Shown: positions 1-7,636, counted from the stretch's first letter. The stretch is 9,833 bases of DNA from MWFE01 sp964481075 (GCA_964481075.1 CAYZSD010000135.1:1-9833), one strand, 5' to 3'. Notes: generated by a model from the letters alone, not told the origin. Program-made: numbers and translations.

Positions 1-342
1 ATTGAAGCAGAGGCTTTAGCTTACACCAATGAGGCTCAAGCTCGCCAGAGGCTTTTCGATCTGGTAAGCACAAGGAATTCTAGTTATACCCTTTCAACAA
101 ACAGTGGTCAAGCTTTAATTGATGAAATTCAGCTCCATAAGAGAATTGAGCTGTGGGGTGAAGGAAGAGTGCAGTTCGACCGCAAAAGGCTTAAGTTGGG
201 TGTTGATAGGAGTGACGCTACCAACAACCATCGTCCTGATGCTCGCCTGGTATTCGCTTGGAACGACAAGACCTTTGTTTTTGCCATGCCTATGTTAGAG
301 ATTGAAGCAAATCCGAACCTAGAGCTCGATGAAAACCAGTAG
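1..342 (+). CDS. SusD/RagB-like outer-membrane lipoprotein, C-terminal part (5' end outside window)
   Basis: Frame 1 is open from the first base to a TAG at 340-342 and encodes the last 113 residues of a protein. The stretch around residues 45-65 (EIQLHKRIELWGEGRVQFD) is the helix near the end of SusD/RagB proteins, where the family usually has an ER.hELwgEG.R..D pattern. The end (FAMPMLEIEANPNL) matches the usual 'lP..Ei..Np.l' finish of the family. SusD proteins are surface lipoproteins that cap a SusC TonB-dependent barrel and bind glycans, peptides or other nutrients. The partner SusC gene should lie upstream of the window. A lipoprotein gene starts 43 bp downstream with no terminator between, so the two are probably co-transcribed. 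The ligand cannot be deduced from this fragment. Confidence 0.87.
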   Translation: MEAEALAYTNEAQARQRLFDLVSTRNSSYTLSTNSGQALIDEIQLHKRIELWGEGRVQFDRKRLKLGVDRSDATNNHRPDARLVFAWNDKTFVFAMPMLEIEANPNLELDENQ

Positions 343-385
343 TATTAGAATCATTACTATTAATTTTAACCAAATCACATCAACT

Positions 386-970
386 ATGAAAAAAATAGTG
401 TCAATGCTGGTCTTTGTTGTCCTGATTCTTGGATTGAACTCCTGCAAGGAGCAATGCGAGAAGGATAATACTGGCGAGATTACAATCGTAAATAACTCAG
501 AACAAGCTCTTTGGTTCGATGTAACCGAAGGCAGTTCCACTAACGAAAACCGCCTTGTTGAGGCAGGTGCTACCACAACCTACACCATGCCTAACATTAA
601 GGTAAAGGTTTGGGCTTCGTTCACCAACGAGGATGCAAAATTTGTGAAGCTGAAGGAAATGGGCGTTGCTCGTTGCGAAGAGGTTAAGTACAACACCTTT
701 AGCAAGGCTTGTCTTTTCATGCAGTCGGTTGATACCATAACCATTGTTAACAATACTGGTCAAAGTGCACAATTCAACCTTTGGGTTAACGGAGGTCCTG
801 GTTTTCAGGGTGAGGTTTCCCTTTCAAGTGCTCAAACGCATTCATGGCGCAATGTTCACATCGGCTCAGGAAGCATTCGTTTTCAGAGGATTATTGGTGT
901 CGATACGCTTATGACAAACAACATCACCGTTGCTGCTTGCATGAGTGAGTACACCCATACATGGAACTAG
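386..970 (+). CDS. Small surface lipoprotein with two tandem copies of one domain
   Basis: This encodes 194 residues. I chose ATG 386 rather than the in-frame ATG at 329 because 329 lies inside the SusD-like gene, while 386 gives a textbook lipoprotein signal (MKKIVSMLVFVVLILGLNSC, Cys20 as lipid anchor). The residues after Cys20 are charged (KEQCEKD), which in Bacteroidota often accompanies export to the cell surface. The mature protein is an internal duplication. Residues about 31-110 begin EITIVNNSEQALWFDV and residues about 117-194 begin TITIVNNTGQSAQFNL. Each copy has a Cys followed by a short aromatic strand near its end (C97..KYNTF, C185..EYTHTW). The pattern suggests two small beta-sandwich modules, but I do not recognise a named family. 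Its place directly after a SusD gene suggests an accessory surface-binding lipoprotein of that SusCD unit; this is inference. Confidence 0.85.
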   Translation: MKKIVSMLVFVVLILGLNSCKEQCEKDNTGEITIVNNSEQALWFDVTEGSSTNENRLVEAGATTTYTMPNIKVKVWASFTNEDAKFVKLKEMGVARCEEVKYNTFSKACLFMQSVDTITIVNNTGQSAQFNLWVNGGPGFQGEVSLSSAQTHSWRNVHIGSGSIRFQRIIGVDTLMTNNITVAACMSEYTHTWN

Positions 971-1023
971 TATTTGTTATTGATTAAAACACTAAAGCAA
1001 TAATTAACAATTTATTGCAAAGC

Positions 1024-1061
1024 AAAAAAATCCGCTTAGTTTTTCTAAGCGGATTTTTTTT
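1024..1061. terminator. Rho-independent terminator, probably bidirectional
   Basis: Seven A residues, then TCCGCTTAG, a five-T loop and CTAAGCGGA followed by eight T residues, form a 9-bp GC-containing stem extended by A:T pairs. The T-run serves the plus-strand lipoprotein gene that ends 54 bp upstream. The A-run becomes a U-tract on the minus strand, so the same hairpin can stop the four-gene operon arriving from the right. Confidence 0.9.
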
Positions 1062-1062
1062 G

Positions 1063-1286
1063 CTACTGTCCGACGAAGAAATTTTTATGATTATAATCAT
1101 GTAATTGATTTAGCTTCGCTGCATCTTCGAGGTCTCGCTTCGCTCCAAATGACAGGCTGTTACGTTGTGCGAGGTGAGGGGGTGATGGTGGCGAAGCCGC
1201 CATCACCCCCTCACCAGCCTTGACTTCCTGAAAGTCTTGTCATTTCGAGCGAAGCGAGAAATCTGTATTAATTAGTCGGTCAGTAG
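1063..1286. repeat. Nested palindromic repeat element, copy 1 (MITE/REP-like)
   Basis: There are three layers of inverted repeat around one centre. The outer layer is CTACTGTCCGAC at 1063-1074 against GTCGGTCAGTAG at 1275-1286, 11 of 12 paired. The middle layer is 22 nt at 1133-1154 (TCTCGCTTCGCTC..AAATGACA) against 1238-1259 (TGTCATTTCGAGCGAAGCGA..), with one mismatch. The core is a 20-bp hairpin at 1173-1215. A perfect 14-bp palindrome, ATGATTATAATCAT, lies at 1087-1100. The middle motif resembles a dispersed intergenic repeat I recall from Bacteroidota and other genomes; that is memory, not a search. The element and the terminator fill the 326-bp gap between convergent genes. I see no coding sequence here. 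Confidence 0.78.
1173..1215. repeat. Central G-rich/C-rich hairpin of repeat copy 1
   Basis: GGTGAGGGGGTGATGG (1173-1188) pairs perfectly with CCATCACCCCCTCACC (1200-1215). The stem continues through one G:T wobble and three further pairs to a GAA triloop at 1193-1195, giving about 20 bp in all. There is no U-tract beyond it on either strand, so it does not look like an ordinary intrinsic terminator. Confidence 0.88.
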
Positions 1287-1296
1287 TGTTTTTTTG

Positions 1297-2016
1297 CTAA
1301 AGTTCATTAAGCTTTTTGAAGAGCATAATCAAATCCTCTTCTTTTCTCACTCGAAGCTTGTTTTCAGATATTACTCTTTTAATTTGAGCCTTATCAAAAG
1401 GAAGTGTTTTAATTAATGCTCTTCTGCTTGCTTTTTTAATTGCGATATAGCTACCGTCTGGAAATTTAATATAGTAGAGGGTTCTTGGTTTAATTTCAGG
1501 TATTTCAATAATTCTATTGTTTTGACGGTAGGTCACTTTTCCCGATTCAATCACTTGCCTAAAGGCAAAAAGTGAGTAGCCCCCTTCCAACAGAACTTGC
1601 GCAAAAATATTCGTAGGTTTTAGTTGGTATTGAACTCTTGCCTCAATGTTTCTAAATGTTTCATATTGGTTTGTGAAAGGATTTTGCAAAGTAAATTCAT
1701 GGATAACATTTTTATCGAGATAAACCGATTTGAGTGTAGTTGAATTAAATAGCACAAGTTGATCGAGGAAACGGTTGTAGTTTAGCACTTGATTACTTGA
1801 TACTTTCCCGTTTGTTAGAGTAACACTTCCATTTGACCAGGTTTTATGGTAAAACTGCTCCCCAGCCGTTTGCCTATGGCTATAAATTACTTCGCCAAAA
1901 AGATGTGGCTCGTTTAGCTTCTCAATAATTGACTCGATATTGGGATTTTGGGCAAGCATTATCCCTGCTGTTACTGTTTGTAATGCTATTGTAAGGTAAG
2001 TTTTGTTTAGTGTCAT
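1297..2016 (-). CDS. Exported protein of unknown family, last gene of the TonB-receptor operon
   Basis: This encodes 239 residues, starting at ATG 2016. Residues 1-22 look like a short signal peptide ending near MLAQ, so the protein is probably periplasmic or secreted; there is no lipobox. I do not recognise a named family. Visible landmarks are GEVIY (41-45), VLNYNRFLDQLVLF (77-90), LLEGGYSLFAF (142-152), YYIKFPDGSYIAI (181-193) and a basic C-terminal helix (about 200-239, KALIK/KTLPF..ENKLRVRKEEDLIMLFKKLN). The mix of beta-strand and C-terminal helix is shared with the divergent gene at 7823-8554, which has GRVIY, FLNYNLLLNEIHFI and KNLIEYFKFAN in the same order, so the two look like distant paralogs. 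It starts 40 bp after the preceding operon gene and is very likely co-transcribed with it. Its role is unknown; the context suggests an accessory to the receptor system. Confidence 0.85.
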   Translation of the reverse strand: MTLNKTYLTIALQTVTAGIMLAQNPNIESIIEKLNEPHLFGEVIYSHRQTAGEQFYHKTWSNGSVTLTNGKVSSNQVLNYNRFLDQLVLFNSTTLKSVYLDKNVIHEFTLQNPFTNQYETFRNIEARVQYQLKPTNIFAQVLLEGGYSLFAFRQVIESGKVTYRQNNRIIEIPEIKPRTLYYIKFPDGSYIAIKKASRRALIKTLPFDKAQIKRVISENKLRVRKEEDLIMLFKKLNEL

Positions 2017-2056
2017 TAAAATAAGATTTATTTAAAAATGAAAATCCATAAACTGC

Positions 2057-3799
2057 TTATTCAACCTTGAAGGTGGTTTTTTCTTTAATAATTTGACCAT
2101 TACTACAAATCCCCTCAAAAGCAATAGTATAGTAACCAAGAATATCGCTTGTTAGGTATGTTACATCTTTTGGTACACCATTTTGTAGCTCAAGATTTGG
2201 AATCCATAGCAAGGTTTCCCTTAAATCAGGTTGAGATATAGACTCAGGAGAATTTGCATTGATTGGTATAGAAAACGATACCCCTTCAAAATGTGAATAA
2301 TCATTATTGCTGATGGTCTTTCTCTGTGAATCAGTTAGGTATTTTCTATCCTTTGTAAGCAATGAAACAACCCCGTGGAATTCAAGGTCACCGAATGACC
2401 AAGGGAGGTTGACTATCTCAACCTTTTCAAGTTCCTTTGATGAGAGGTGGGCGATATCCTTAATTTGTTCAACGTAAACCCCGTTGAGGAAAAAAATTGG
2501 TTGTTTTGGTAAAAAGTCCTTAGTTCGCTGGTTAACAACATTCGCTGTGTAACCCCTTCTATTACTTCGAATTCTAAGAACAGGAATAATTTCGTGTGCT
2601 ATTTCTACTAAACTATCAAGGGGGACATAAGTTGATGTTTCAAGAGAAAATAGAGGGCTGGCGTAAACTTGAGGTCTAATCTCAATTCCATTCCTGAAAA
2701 CTTCATCCTTCTTTATTATACTACTTCCATAGGCTTTTTGTATCCTTTTTACAAGCAAAACTTCCTCAATATAATTGGGTAGTTTGCTGTTTAACTGAAG
2801 TTTACCAGGAGAGAAATTTAAAGGTACAAACTTATTGCGAACTACAATCGAATAATCTGTTTCACTTTGGCCTTGCTCGTAAAGTTGTAATGATATCGGG
2901 CGATTATGGTAGTACTCATCGAGAAGAAAGAAGAATGCTCCTTCTTCATTTGTTTTAAAGTACTTTAAGTTTACCAAAGAATCGGGAGATGAAAGGAAAA
3001 CGATAGCATTATGAACCGACTTATTTGATTTCTTCTCAAGTACCCTGCCGCTTAGGATTGGTCCATGGCTTTCGGGTATTACTATCATTTCAGGTTGACT
3101 GTTGAATAAATCTTCGGCATACAGTGTAAAATCATTGCTGTTATTCTCGAAAATAGTTTCAGCCCTAGTAATTGATATTGACGCAGAAACTAATCCTTTT
3201 GGTAAGGAGGTAGAGTTAAAACTTATTTCAACACTTTCCCTGGTGTTAATTTTCTCTTTTGGAGTTTTTATTGCTATGATTTTTGATTTATGTATGTATT
3301 GATTTGCTTTATTCTGCTTATCGGATATGGTATCGTCTTCATTAATCAACGTTTCTTGGCTAATCAATGAGTTAAGAGGTGAAACATCGAAACGGTTAAC
3401 AATAATGATTTGCTTTGCAAAAAGTTTTGAATTACTGATAATCATATTGTTAGTCCAAGCAACAAGCAGGTATATGCTCGATTTAAGCGTATCAGGTAAA
3501 TGTAGGCTACCGCTTATATTTGGATTGTTGGAATGGAGTTCAACGTTTGCAACCACTGTTCCTTGCTGAGAGTATAGTGTAATGTACTGTACTTTACTCG
3601 AAAGTGTTCCAAAGTAACCATTACTTAAAGAAAGGTATGTTTTAAAGAAGAGCCAATCTCCTGCAAAGTAAATCTCCTTATCGGTGTGAACATAAATACT
3701 TTCATGAGGGGTGATATCGGCAACTTGCTTGTGAGTATTTGATTTTCCCAGAAAACATAGTAATGATAAAGCGGTAATAAAAATAAGTCTATTAATCAT
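2057..3799 (-). CDS. Large exported protein with MG2-like N-terminus and degenerate TonB-plug-like C-terminus
   Basis: This encodes 580 residues with a signal peptide of about 20 residues (ITALSLLCFLGKS) and no good lipobox. Residues about 33-137 (ESIYVHTDKEIYFAGDWLFFKTYL...) match the MG2-like domain seen at the start of many large Bacteroidota exported proteins ('vYlhtDk..Y.aGe.iwFKaYl'). Residues about 247-310 (ILSGRVLEKKSNKSVHNAIVFL) resemble a CarboxypepD_reg-like beta-sandwich. Residues about 400-485 (PIFFLNGVYVEQI..LSSKELEKVEIV..GVVSLLTKD) resemble a TonB plug with no barrel after it. The end (LRETLLWIPNLEL..VTYLTSDILGYYTIAFEGI) is the closing module usual in this family. Such proteins are typically 800-900 residues, so this one is short. 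It lies 10 bp after the DUF4249-like gene, so the two form one transcript. The molecular role is not established. Confidence 0.85.
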   Translation of the reverse strand: MINRLIFITALSLLCFLGKSNTHKQVADITPHESIYVHTDKEIYFAGDWLFFKTYLSLSNGYFGTLSSKVQYITLYSQQGTVVANVELHSNNPNISGSLHLPDTLKSSIYLLVAWTNNMIISNSKLFAKQIIIVNRFDVSPLNSLISQETLINEDDTISDKQNKANQYIHKSKIIAIKTPKEKINTRESVEISFNSTSLPKGLVSASISITRAETIFENNSNDFTLYAEDLFNSQPEMIVIPESHGPILSGRVLEKKSNKSVHNAIVFLSSPDSLVNLKYFKTNEEGAFFFLLDEYYHNRPISLQLYEQGQSETDYSIVVRNKFVPLNFSPGKLQLNSKLPNYIEEVLLVKRIQKAYGSSIIKKDEVFRNGIEIRPQVYASPLFSLETSTYVPLDSLVEIAHEIIPVLRIRSNRRGYTANVVNQRTKDFLPKQPIFFLNGVYVEQIKDIAHLSSKELEKVEIVNLPWSFGDLEFHGVVSLLTKDRKYLTDSQRKTISNNDYSHFEGVSFSIPINANSPESISQPDLRETLLWIPNLELQNGVPKDVTYLTSDILGYYTIAFEGICSNGQIIKEKTTFKVE

Positions 3800-3809
3800 A
3801 GCTATTTAT

Positions 3810-4910
3810 TTAATCGACCCAGAAAGGTGGTTTAGTGTTATTCAAGCAGTTGATTGGAGGTGTCTCGTCGAACTTATCTGTTGGCTCAAAAAAAGCGGAG
3901 TTATTGTTCGATGATGTCCTAAGGATAAACCCTTTTACATTTGTCGAAGAAGCTTCGAAGAACCCAACGACAGGTTTCTTGGGGTCAGTTACACATCGAA
4001 TATTGCTAAATATTTGAGATGCAATAGGATCGAAGAGACTTCCATCGGAGGTAAGCTGCTTGTGCATATCGTGAAAGAACTGGTAGGCATCTTGGTTTAG
4101 GGTGTAAAGGGTTACCCTAAGGAGTAAGTTTATGATTATTTTATCATCAGTTAGGTAGTAGTACCGATTTTCCCTTTCAGGTACAAATGCAACGATATTG
4201 TTATTTACATCGCCTGGCATATTATTGGTTGAAGGAAGGTTGATATTGTTAATTCCTTCGGCCTTATCGAGATAATTCCAACAGTACCATACTGGTATAG
4301 CGGGTGCCATGGGATCAGGTGGATTATCCGGATCGTTAACAGGGTAGTTGTACTGTACCATGATATCGGAACTAAATCGTATCTTCGAGTTTGAAGGGTA
4401 TTCATCTTCTACAAAAAGAGTTGCTTCAACTCCTTTGATTTCGTTGATAATAATATCACCAAACTTAGGTTCGATAATTTCTATTCTTGTTACTTTTTCT
4501 GCCAACAACGAAGAAATTTTCAGGCTTGGTAGTATTTCTTGCTGATAAGAAGCATATTCAAAACCATCAGCAGTTACTATGTGTAAAGTGTATTTATAAC
4601 CCACAATTCCAATCATTTCGTAAGGCGACTGGTATTTACCAGCTTGAACCTCGGTGAATTGATACGTTGTGCCGAGATGGTCCTTAACATGCACCGAAGC
4701 ATTGGTAACAGGGGTTGGATTATCACTTGAGCCAAAGGGTGCCGAGTTGGTTAGGTTAATGAAGTATGGCTCAGGATTAGTTGATATAAGACCTTCTACT
4801 ACCAGAACGCTTTGGTTTGAAGATATGTTTGGGTCGTAAATGTCGCGACATGCCCCTATTGCCAAAATTAGGGCTATTGTCAAAAGTATTTGAATGTTTT
4901 TCCTCTTCAT
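3810..4910 (-). CDS. DUF4249-like outer-membrane lipoprotein
   Basis: This encodes 366 residues. The N-terminus has a lipoprotein signal with lipobox AIGAC (Cys21), followed by RDIYDP. Residues about 35-125 read as the DUF4249 opening: LVVEGLISTNPEPYFINLTNSAPF, then VTNASVHVKDHLGTTYQF, then GIVGYKYTLHIVTADGFEYAS. The C-terminal third has the equally typical DAYQFFHDMHKQLTSDGSLF..SNIRCVTDPKKPVVGFFEASS, and the protein ends CLNNTKPPFWVD. Members of this family are commonly encoded directly after a TonB-dependent receptor in Bacteroidota, as here (5-bp gap). By analogy with SusD I infer that it works at the cell surface with that receptor, perhaps as a substrate-binding lid, but no function is proven. 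The family call rests on recognised motifs, not a profile search. Confidence 0.86.
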   Translation of the reverse strand: MKRKNIQILLTIALILAIGACRDIYDPNISSNQSVLVVEGLISTNPEPYFINLTNSAPFGSSDNPTPVTNASVHVKDHLGTTYQFTEVQAGKYQSPYEMIGIVGYKYTLHIVTADGFEYASYQQEILPSLKISSLLAEKVTRIEIIEPKFGDIIINEIKGVEATLFVEDEYPSNSKIRFSSDIMVQYNYPVNDPDNPPDPMAPAIPVWYCWNYLDKAEGINNINLPSTNNMPGDVNNNIVAFVPERENRYYYLTDDKIIINLLLRVTLYTLNQDAYQFFHDMHKQLTSDGSLFDPIASQIFSNIRCVTDPKKPVVGFFEASSTNVKGFILRTSSNNNSAFFEPTDKFDETPPINCLNNTKPPFWVD

Positions 4911-4915
4911 ATTTT

Positions 4916-7636
4916 TTAGAATGAGAAGTTATAGGTTAGAGTCGGAATTGGACGTCCGATTATTGTTAGCTTATATAAGCTGTACCCTTGGTAGTTGTTA
5001 AGTAGCGATGGTGTCGATTTCTGATAGTATATTGAGTGGACGTTCTTTCGCGAATAAAGGTTTATCACTGACAACGACCAGTAACTCCTCCATCTCTTTA
5101 CAACCTTAAGGCTACCATCGTAGCTAATTGAAAGATCGAGGCGATGATAGTCGGGTATTCTATACTTGTTCCGGTCGGAATAGTAAATAAGCTGATTCCC
5201 ATTGTAGTTGTAAATTTGTTCGGGTAGGGTAACGGGACGACCTGTGTTATAGGTAAAAGTTCCACCTACTCGCCACTGCCTGCTAATCTGATAGTTGACA
5301 TTGCAAACAAGGTTGTGTGGCCTGTCAAAATTTGAAGGAAAGTATTCGTTATCATTTATTTGATCTTGTGGGTAGGGGGAGTCGGTTCTTCGTTTCGATT
5401 CGGAAAGGGTGTAGCTAACCCAGCCAGTTAGAGCTCCTGTAACTTTTTTTAGGTATAGCTCAACGCCATAGCCATAACCCTTAGCGTTAATCAAATCGGT
5501 TTCGAGAAGTGAATTCATAAGAATCTTGGCGTTATCCTTGGTCTCAAGTACATTTTTTAGATTCTTATAGTAAACCTCTACCGAGGTTTCAATGGTATTG
5601 TCGTTGAAGTTTCTGAAGAAGCCAACAGCTATCTGATCGCTTAGCGTAGGAGCAAGATGTTCGTTGCTTAGATACCACACATCAGAAGGTGTTGATATTG
5701 ATGTGTTTGATACCATGTTGATGTACTGATATGCCCTGTTGTAGCTTAGTTTCAGCGAACTCAATGGATTAAGTTGGTATCTAATCCCAACACGAGGTTC
5801 CAAACCATTGTGCTTTGCCATGACTCCATTCTTTTTTATGGAGCTGGTATCGATAACACTTGATGGGGTAATTGGACAATCGGGACAGTAGGTACGAGAC
5901 ACTCCTGGGCCAAGCTTGAAATACTGCGAGAATCGAAGGCCGGCATCAAGGCTCAGTGAGCTGGTGATATTAACCGTATTACTAATATATGCTGCAAGTT
6001 CAAGTGCTTGTTCATTAGCAATCACCAACTCCTCAACGGTTGAAAAAGAACCCTTTGGACTTACTTCTCCTGGAGAAATACCATATCGGATAACATTAAA
6101 ACCTGTTTCAATAGAGTAGTCGGGGCTATAGTAGTAGTTAAGATTCCACTTTATGCTGTTGTAGGAGATATTTGAAGCAAAAAGATGGGAATTGTTTACA
6201 TTTAGAGGGCTATGATTTGTCATTTGGTAGTTGTAGCTGCTATGACCAAGCGATAGCGATGAAAGAAGGTTGTCCGATAGGCTTCCTGTCCAACGAACAG
6301 ACCCAAGCAAGCTGGAGTAGTTGTAATCAATATCCTTGCTTAGCGAGAAAGCATCAAAACTGGAATACCCAAAAATTGTTAGGCTATGCGTTGGGTTCAA
6401 GTTGATATTAATCAAGCCATTAATATCATGAAAGTTTGCAGAACTATTGCGAAGATTCTCATCGGGAAGGCGGGTAAGAATCCAGTTTGAGTACGAAGAC
6501 CTTCCCCCAAGTGCAATATAACCCATTTTTGCAGGGAGAGGCGATTCGATGCTAAGTCGGCTATTCAGGAGGCCAATGCCGCCATTCACCTGAAATTTAC
6601 CCTCCGCTTTCCCTCCCAGCTTGATATCCATTACTGAAGCCGATCTTTCTCCGTATTTCGCAGGAACACCTCCTTTGTACAGGGTTATTCCACTAATTAA
6701 GTCGGGATTTACCATCGTTGTCAAACCAAACAAGTGCGAAGAATTAAAAAGTGGTACGCCCTCAAGGAGTATTAAGTTTTGGTCGGCACTTCCACCCCTA
6801 ACATTGAAGCCCTCTCCGAATTCCCCAACCGACTGAACACCAGGAAGTAGTGTTATACTCTTGATTACATCCTTCTCTCCAAGAGTTGAAGGAAGCAGCT
6901 TGATTGATTTTGAATCGAGCTTAATCATGCTCATCTGGGTCTGAGTGATATTGGCATCGCTCTTTTTTGCATAAACGCTTACACTTTCAAGAGCGTGGCT
7001 CTTCTCCATCAGCTCAAGGTGTATATCACCTGGCCCCACAAGCCGAATGGGGTAGTATGCAACCTCGTAACCAACGTATGAAAGTTTTAAATCATGCTCA
7101 CCTACTGGAAGTTCTAACGTAAAGTCGCCGTTAACACCTGTACTAACACCAACATCGAGTTTTTCAACATGAATTACGGCTCCTATGAGTGGCTCTCCTG
7201 TTTGACCATCGACAATAATTCCTCTCATTCGAGCCCTCGAAAACTTACCGTACTCATTAAGGTTACCAACTAGTATCTTAGTGTCTTTGAGATCATCTTC
7301 AATTTGAAGGGTTGCTTCCTTGGGAACGATAATAAAATTGCCATAAAGTTCAATTGCTTCGAGTTTAACAGGGGAAAGGATACTTGTCAATGCCTCTTCA
7401 AGCGGAAGGGATAGTACGCTAACACTTGCAGAGTCTCCATCAACCCATTGAGGGTTGTAATGTATTAGCTGTGAATGCTTCTCCTGTAAAGCTTTGAGGA
7501 GATATTCAATGCTTGCCTTCTGTACATTCAGCCCTTTATTTTGCTGTGAGTATGATATTTGATGGATGAAAAGTGTGAGAATTGAAAGTGCCAGGGTAGC
7601 TGATACCCTTATGTTAAGTTGAAAAGTTTTCTTCAT
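4916..7636 (-). CDS. TonB-dependent outer-membrane receptor with STN and carboxypeptidase-regulatory-like domains
   Basis: This encodes 906 residues. The order is: signal peptide (1-30, ending ISYSQ); STN/secretin-like domain (about 33-105, GLNVQKASIEYLLKALQ..FIIVPK); CarboxypepD_reg-like domain (about 136-210, MRGIIVDGQTGEPLIGAVI..LSYVGYEV); TonB plug (about 240-345, with LPSTLGEKDVIKSITLLPGV, FNVRGGSADQNLILLEGVP and GGVPAKYGERSASVMDI); and a 22-strand-type barrel to the C-terminus, which ends in Phe as outer-membrane barrels do (TLTYNFSF). Such receptors import large or scarce substrates using TonB/ExbBD energy. An STN domain usually signals to a FecR anti-sigma factor, but no FecR or sigma gene is in the window. 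This is the first gene of the four-gene minus-strand operon. No Shine-Dalgarno sequence is visible, as expected in this phylum. Confidence 0.95.
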   Translation of the reverse strand: MKKTFQLNIRVSATLALSILTLFIHQISYSQQNKGLNVQKASIEYLLKALQEKHSQLIHYNPQWVDGDSASVSVLSLPLEEALTSILSPVKLEAIELYGNFIIVPKEATLQIEDDLKDTKILVGNLNEYGKFSRARMRGIIVDGQTGEPLIGAVIHVEKLDVGVSTGVNGDFTLELPVGEHDLKLSYVGYEVAYYPIRLVGPGDIHLELMEKSHALESVSVYAKKSDANITQTQMSMIKLDSKSIKLLPSTLGEKDVIKSITLLPGVQSVGEFGEGFNVRGGSADQNLILLEGVPLFNSSHLFGLTTMVNPDLISGITLYKGGVPAKYGERSASVMDIKLGGKAEGKFQVNGGIGLLNSRLSIESPLPAKMGYIALGGRSSYSNWILTRLPDENLRNSSANFHDINGLININLNPTHSLTIFGYSSFDAFSLSKDIDYNYSSLLGSVRWTGSLSDNLLSSLSLGHSSYNYQMTNHSPLNVNNSHLFASNISYNSIKWNLNYYYSPDYSIETGFNVIRYGISPGEVSPKGSFSTVEELVIANEQALELAAYISNTVNITSSLSLDAGLRFSQYFKLGPGVSRTYCPDCPITPSSVIDTSSIKKNGVMAKHNGLEPRVGIRYQLNPLSSLKLSYNRAYQYINMVSNTSISTPSDVWYLSNEHLAPTLSDQIAVGFFRNFNDNTIETSVEVYYKNLKNVLETKDNAKILMNSLLETDLINAKGYGYGVELYLKKVTGALTGWVSYTLSESKRRTDSPYPQDQINDNEYFPSNFDRPHNLVCNVNYQISRQWRVGGTFTYNTGRPVTLPEQIYNYNGNQLIYYSDRNKYRIPDYHRLDLSISYDGSLKVVKRWRSYWSLSVINLYSRKNVHSIYYQKSTPSLLNNYQGYSLYKLTIIGRPIPTLTYNFSF

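Noticed and set aside
329..385. Upstream ATG at 329 for the small lipoprotein gene
   Set aside because: It lies inside the SusD-like gene and would place 19 residues before a perfect lipoprotein signal that starts at 386.
1063..1286. CRISPR array or attenuator reading of the repeats around 1.1 kb and 8.6 kb
   Set aside because: The repeats are inverted around a centre, not regularly spaced direct repeats, and no cas-like gene is present. The central hairpins lack a U-tract.
3102..3569. Plus-strand reading frames of 66 and 80 codons within the MG2-like gene
   Set aside because: They are antisense shadows of a convincing long gene with recognised domains; hydrophobic stretches arise from the opposite-strand codons.
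5916..6836. Plus-strand reading frames inside the TonB-receptor gene
   Set aside because: All are short, antisense to conserved receptor sequence, and lack any recognisable motif or promoter.
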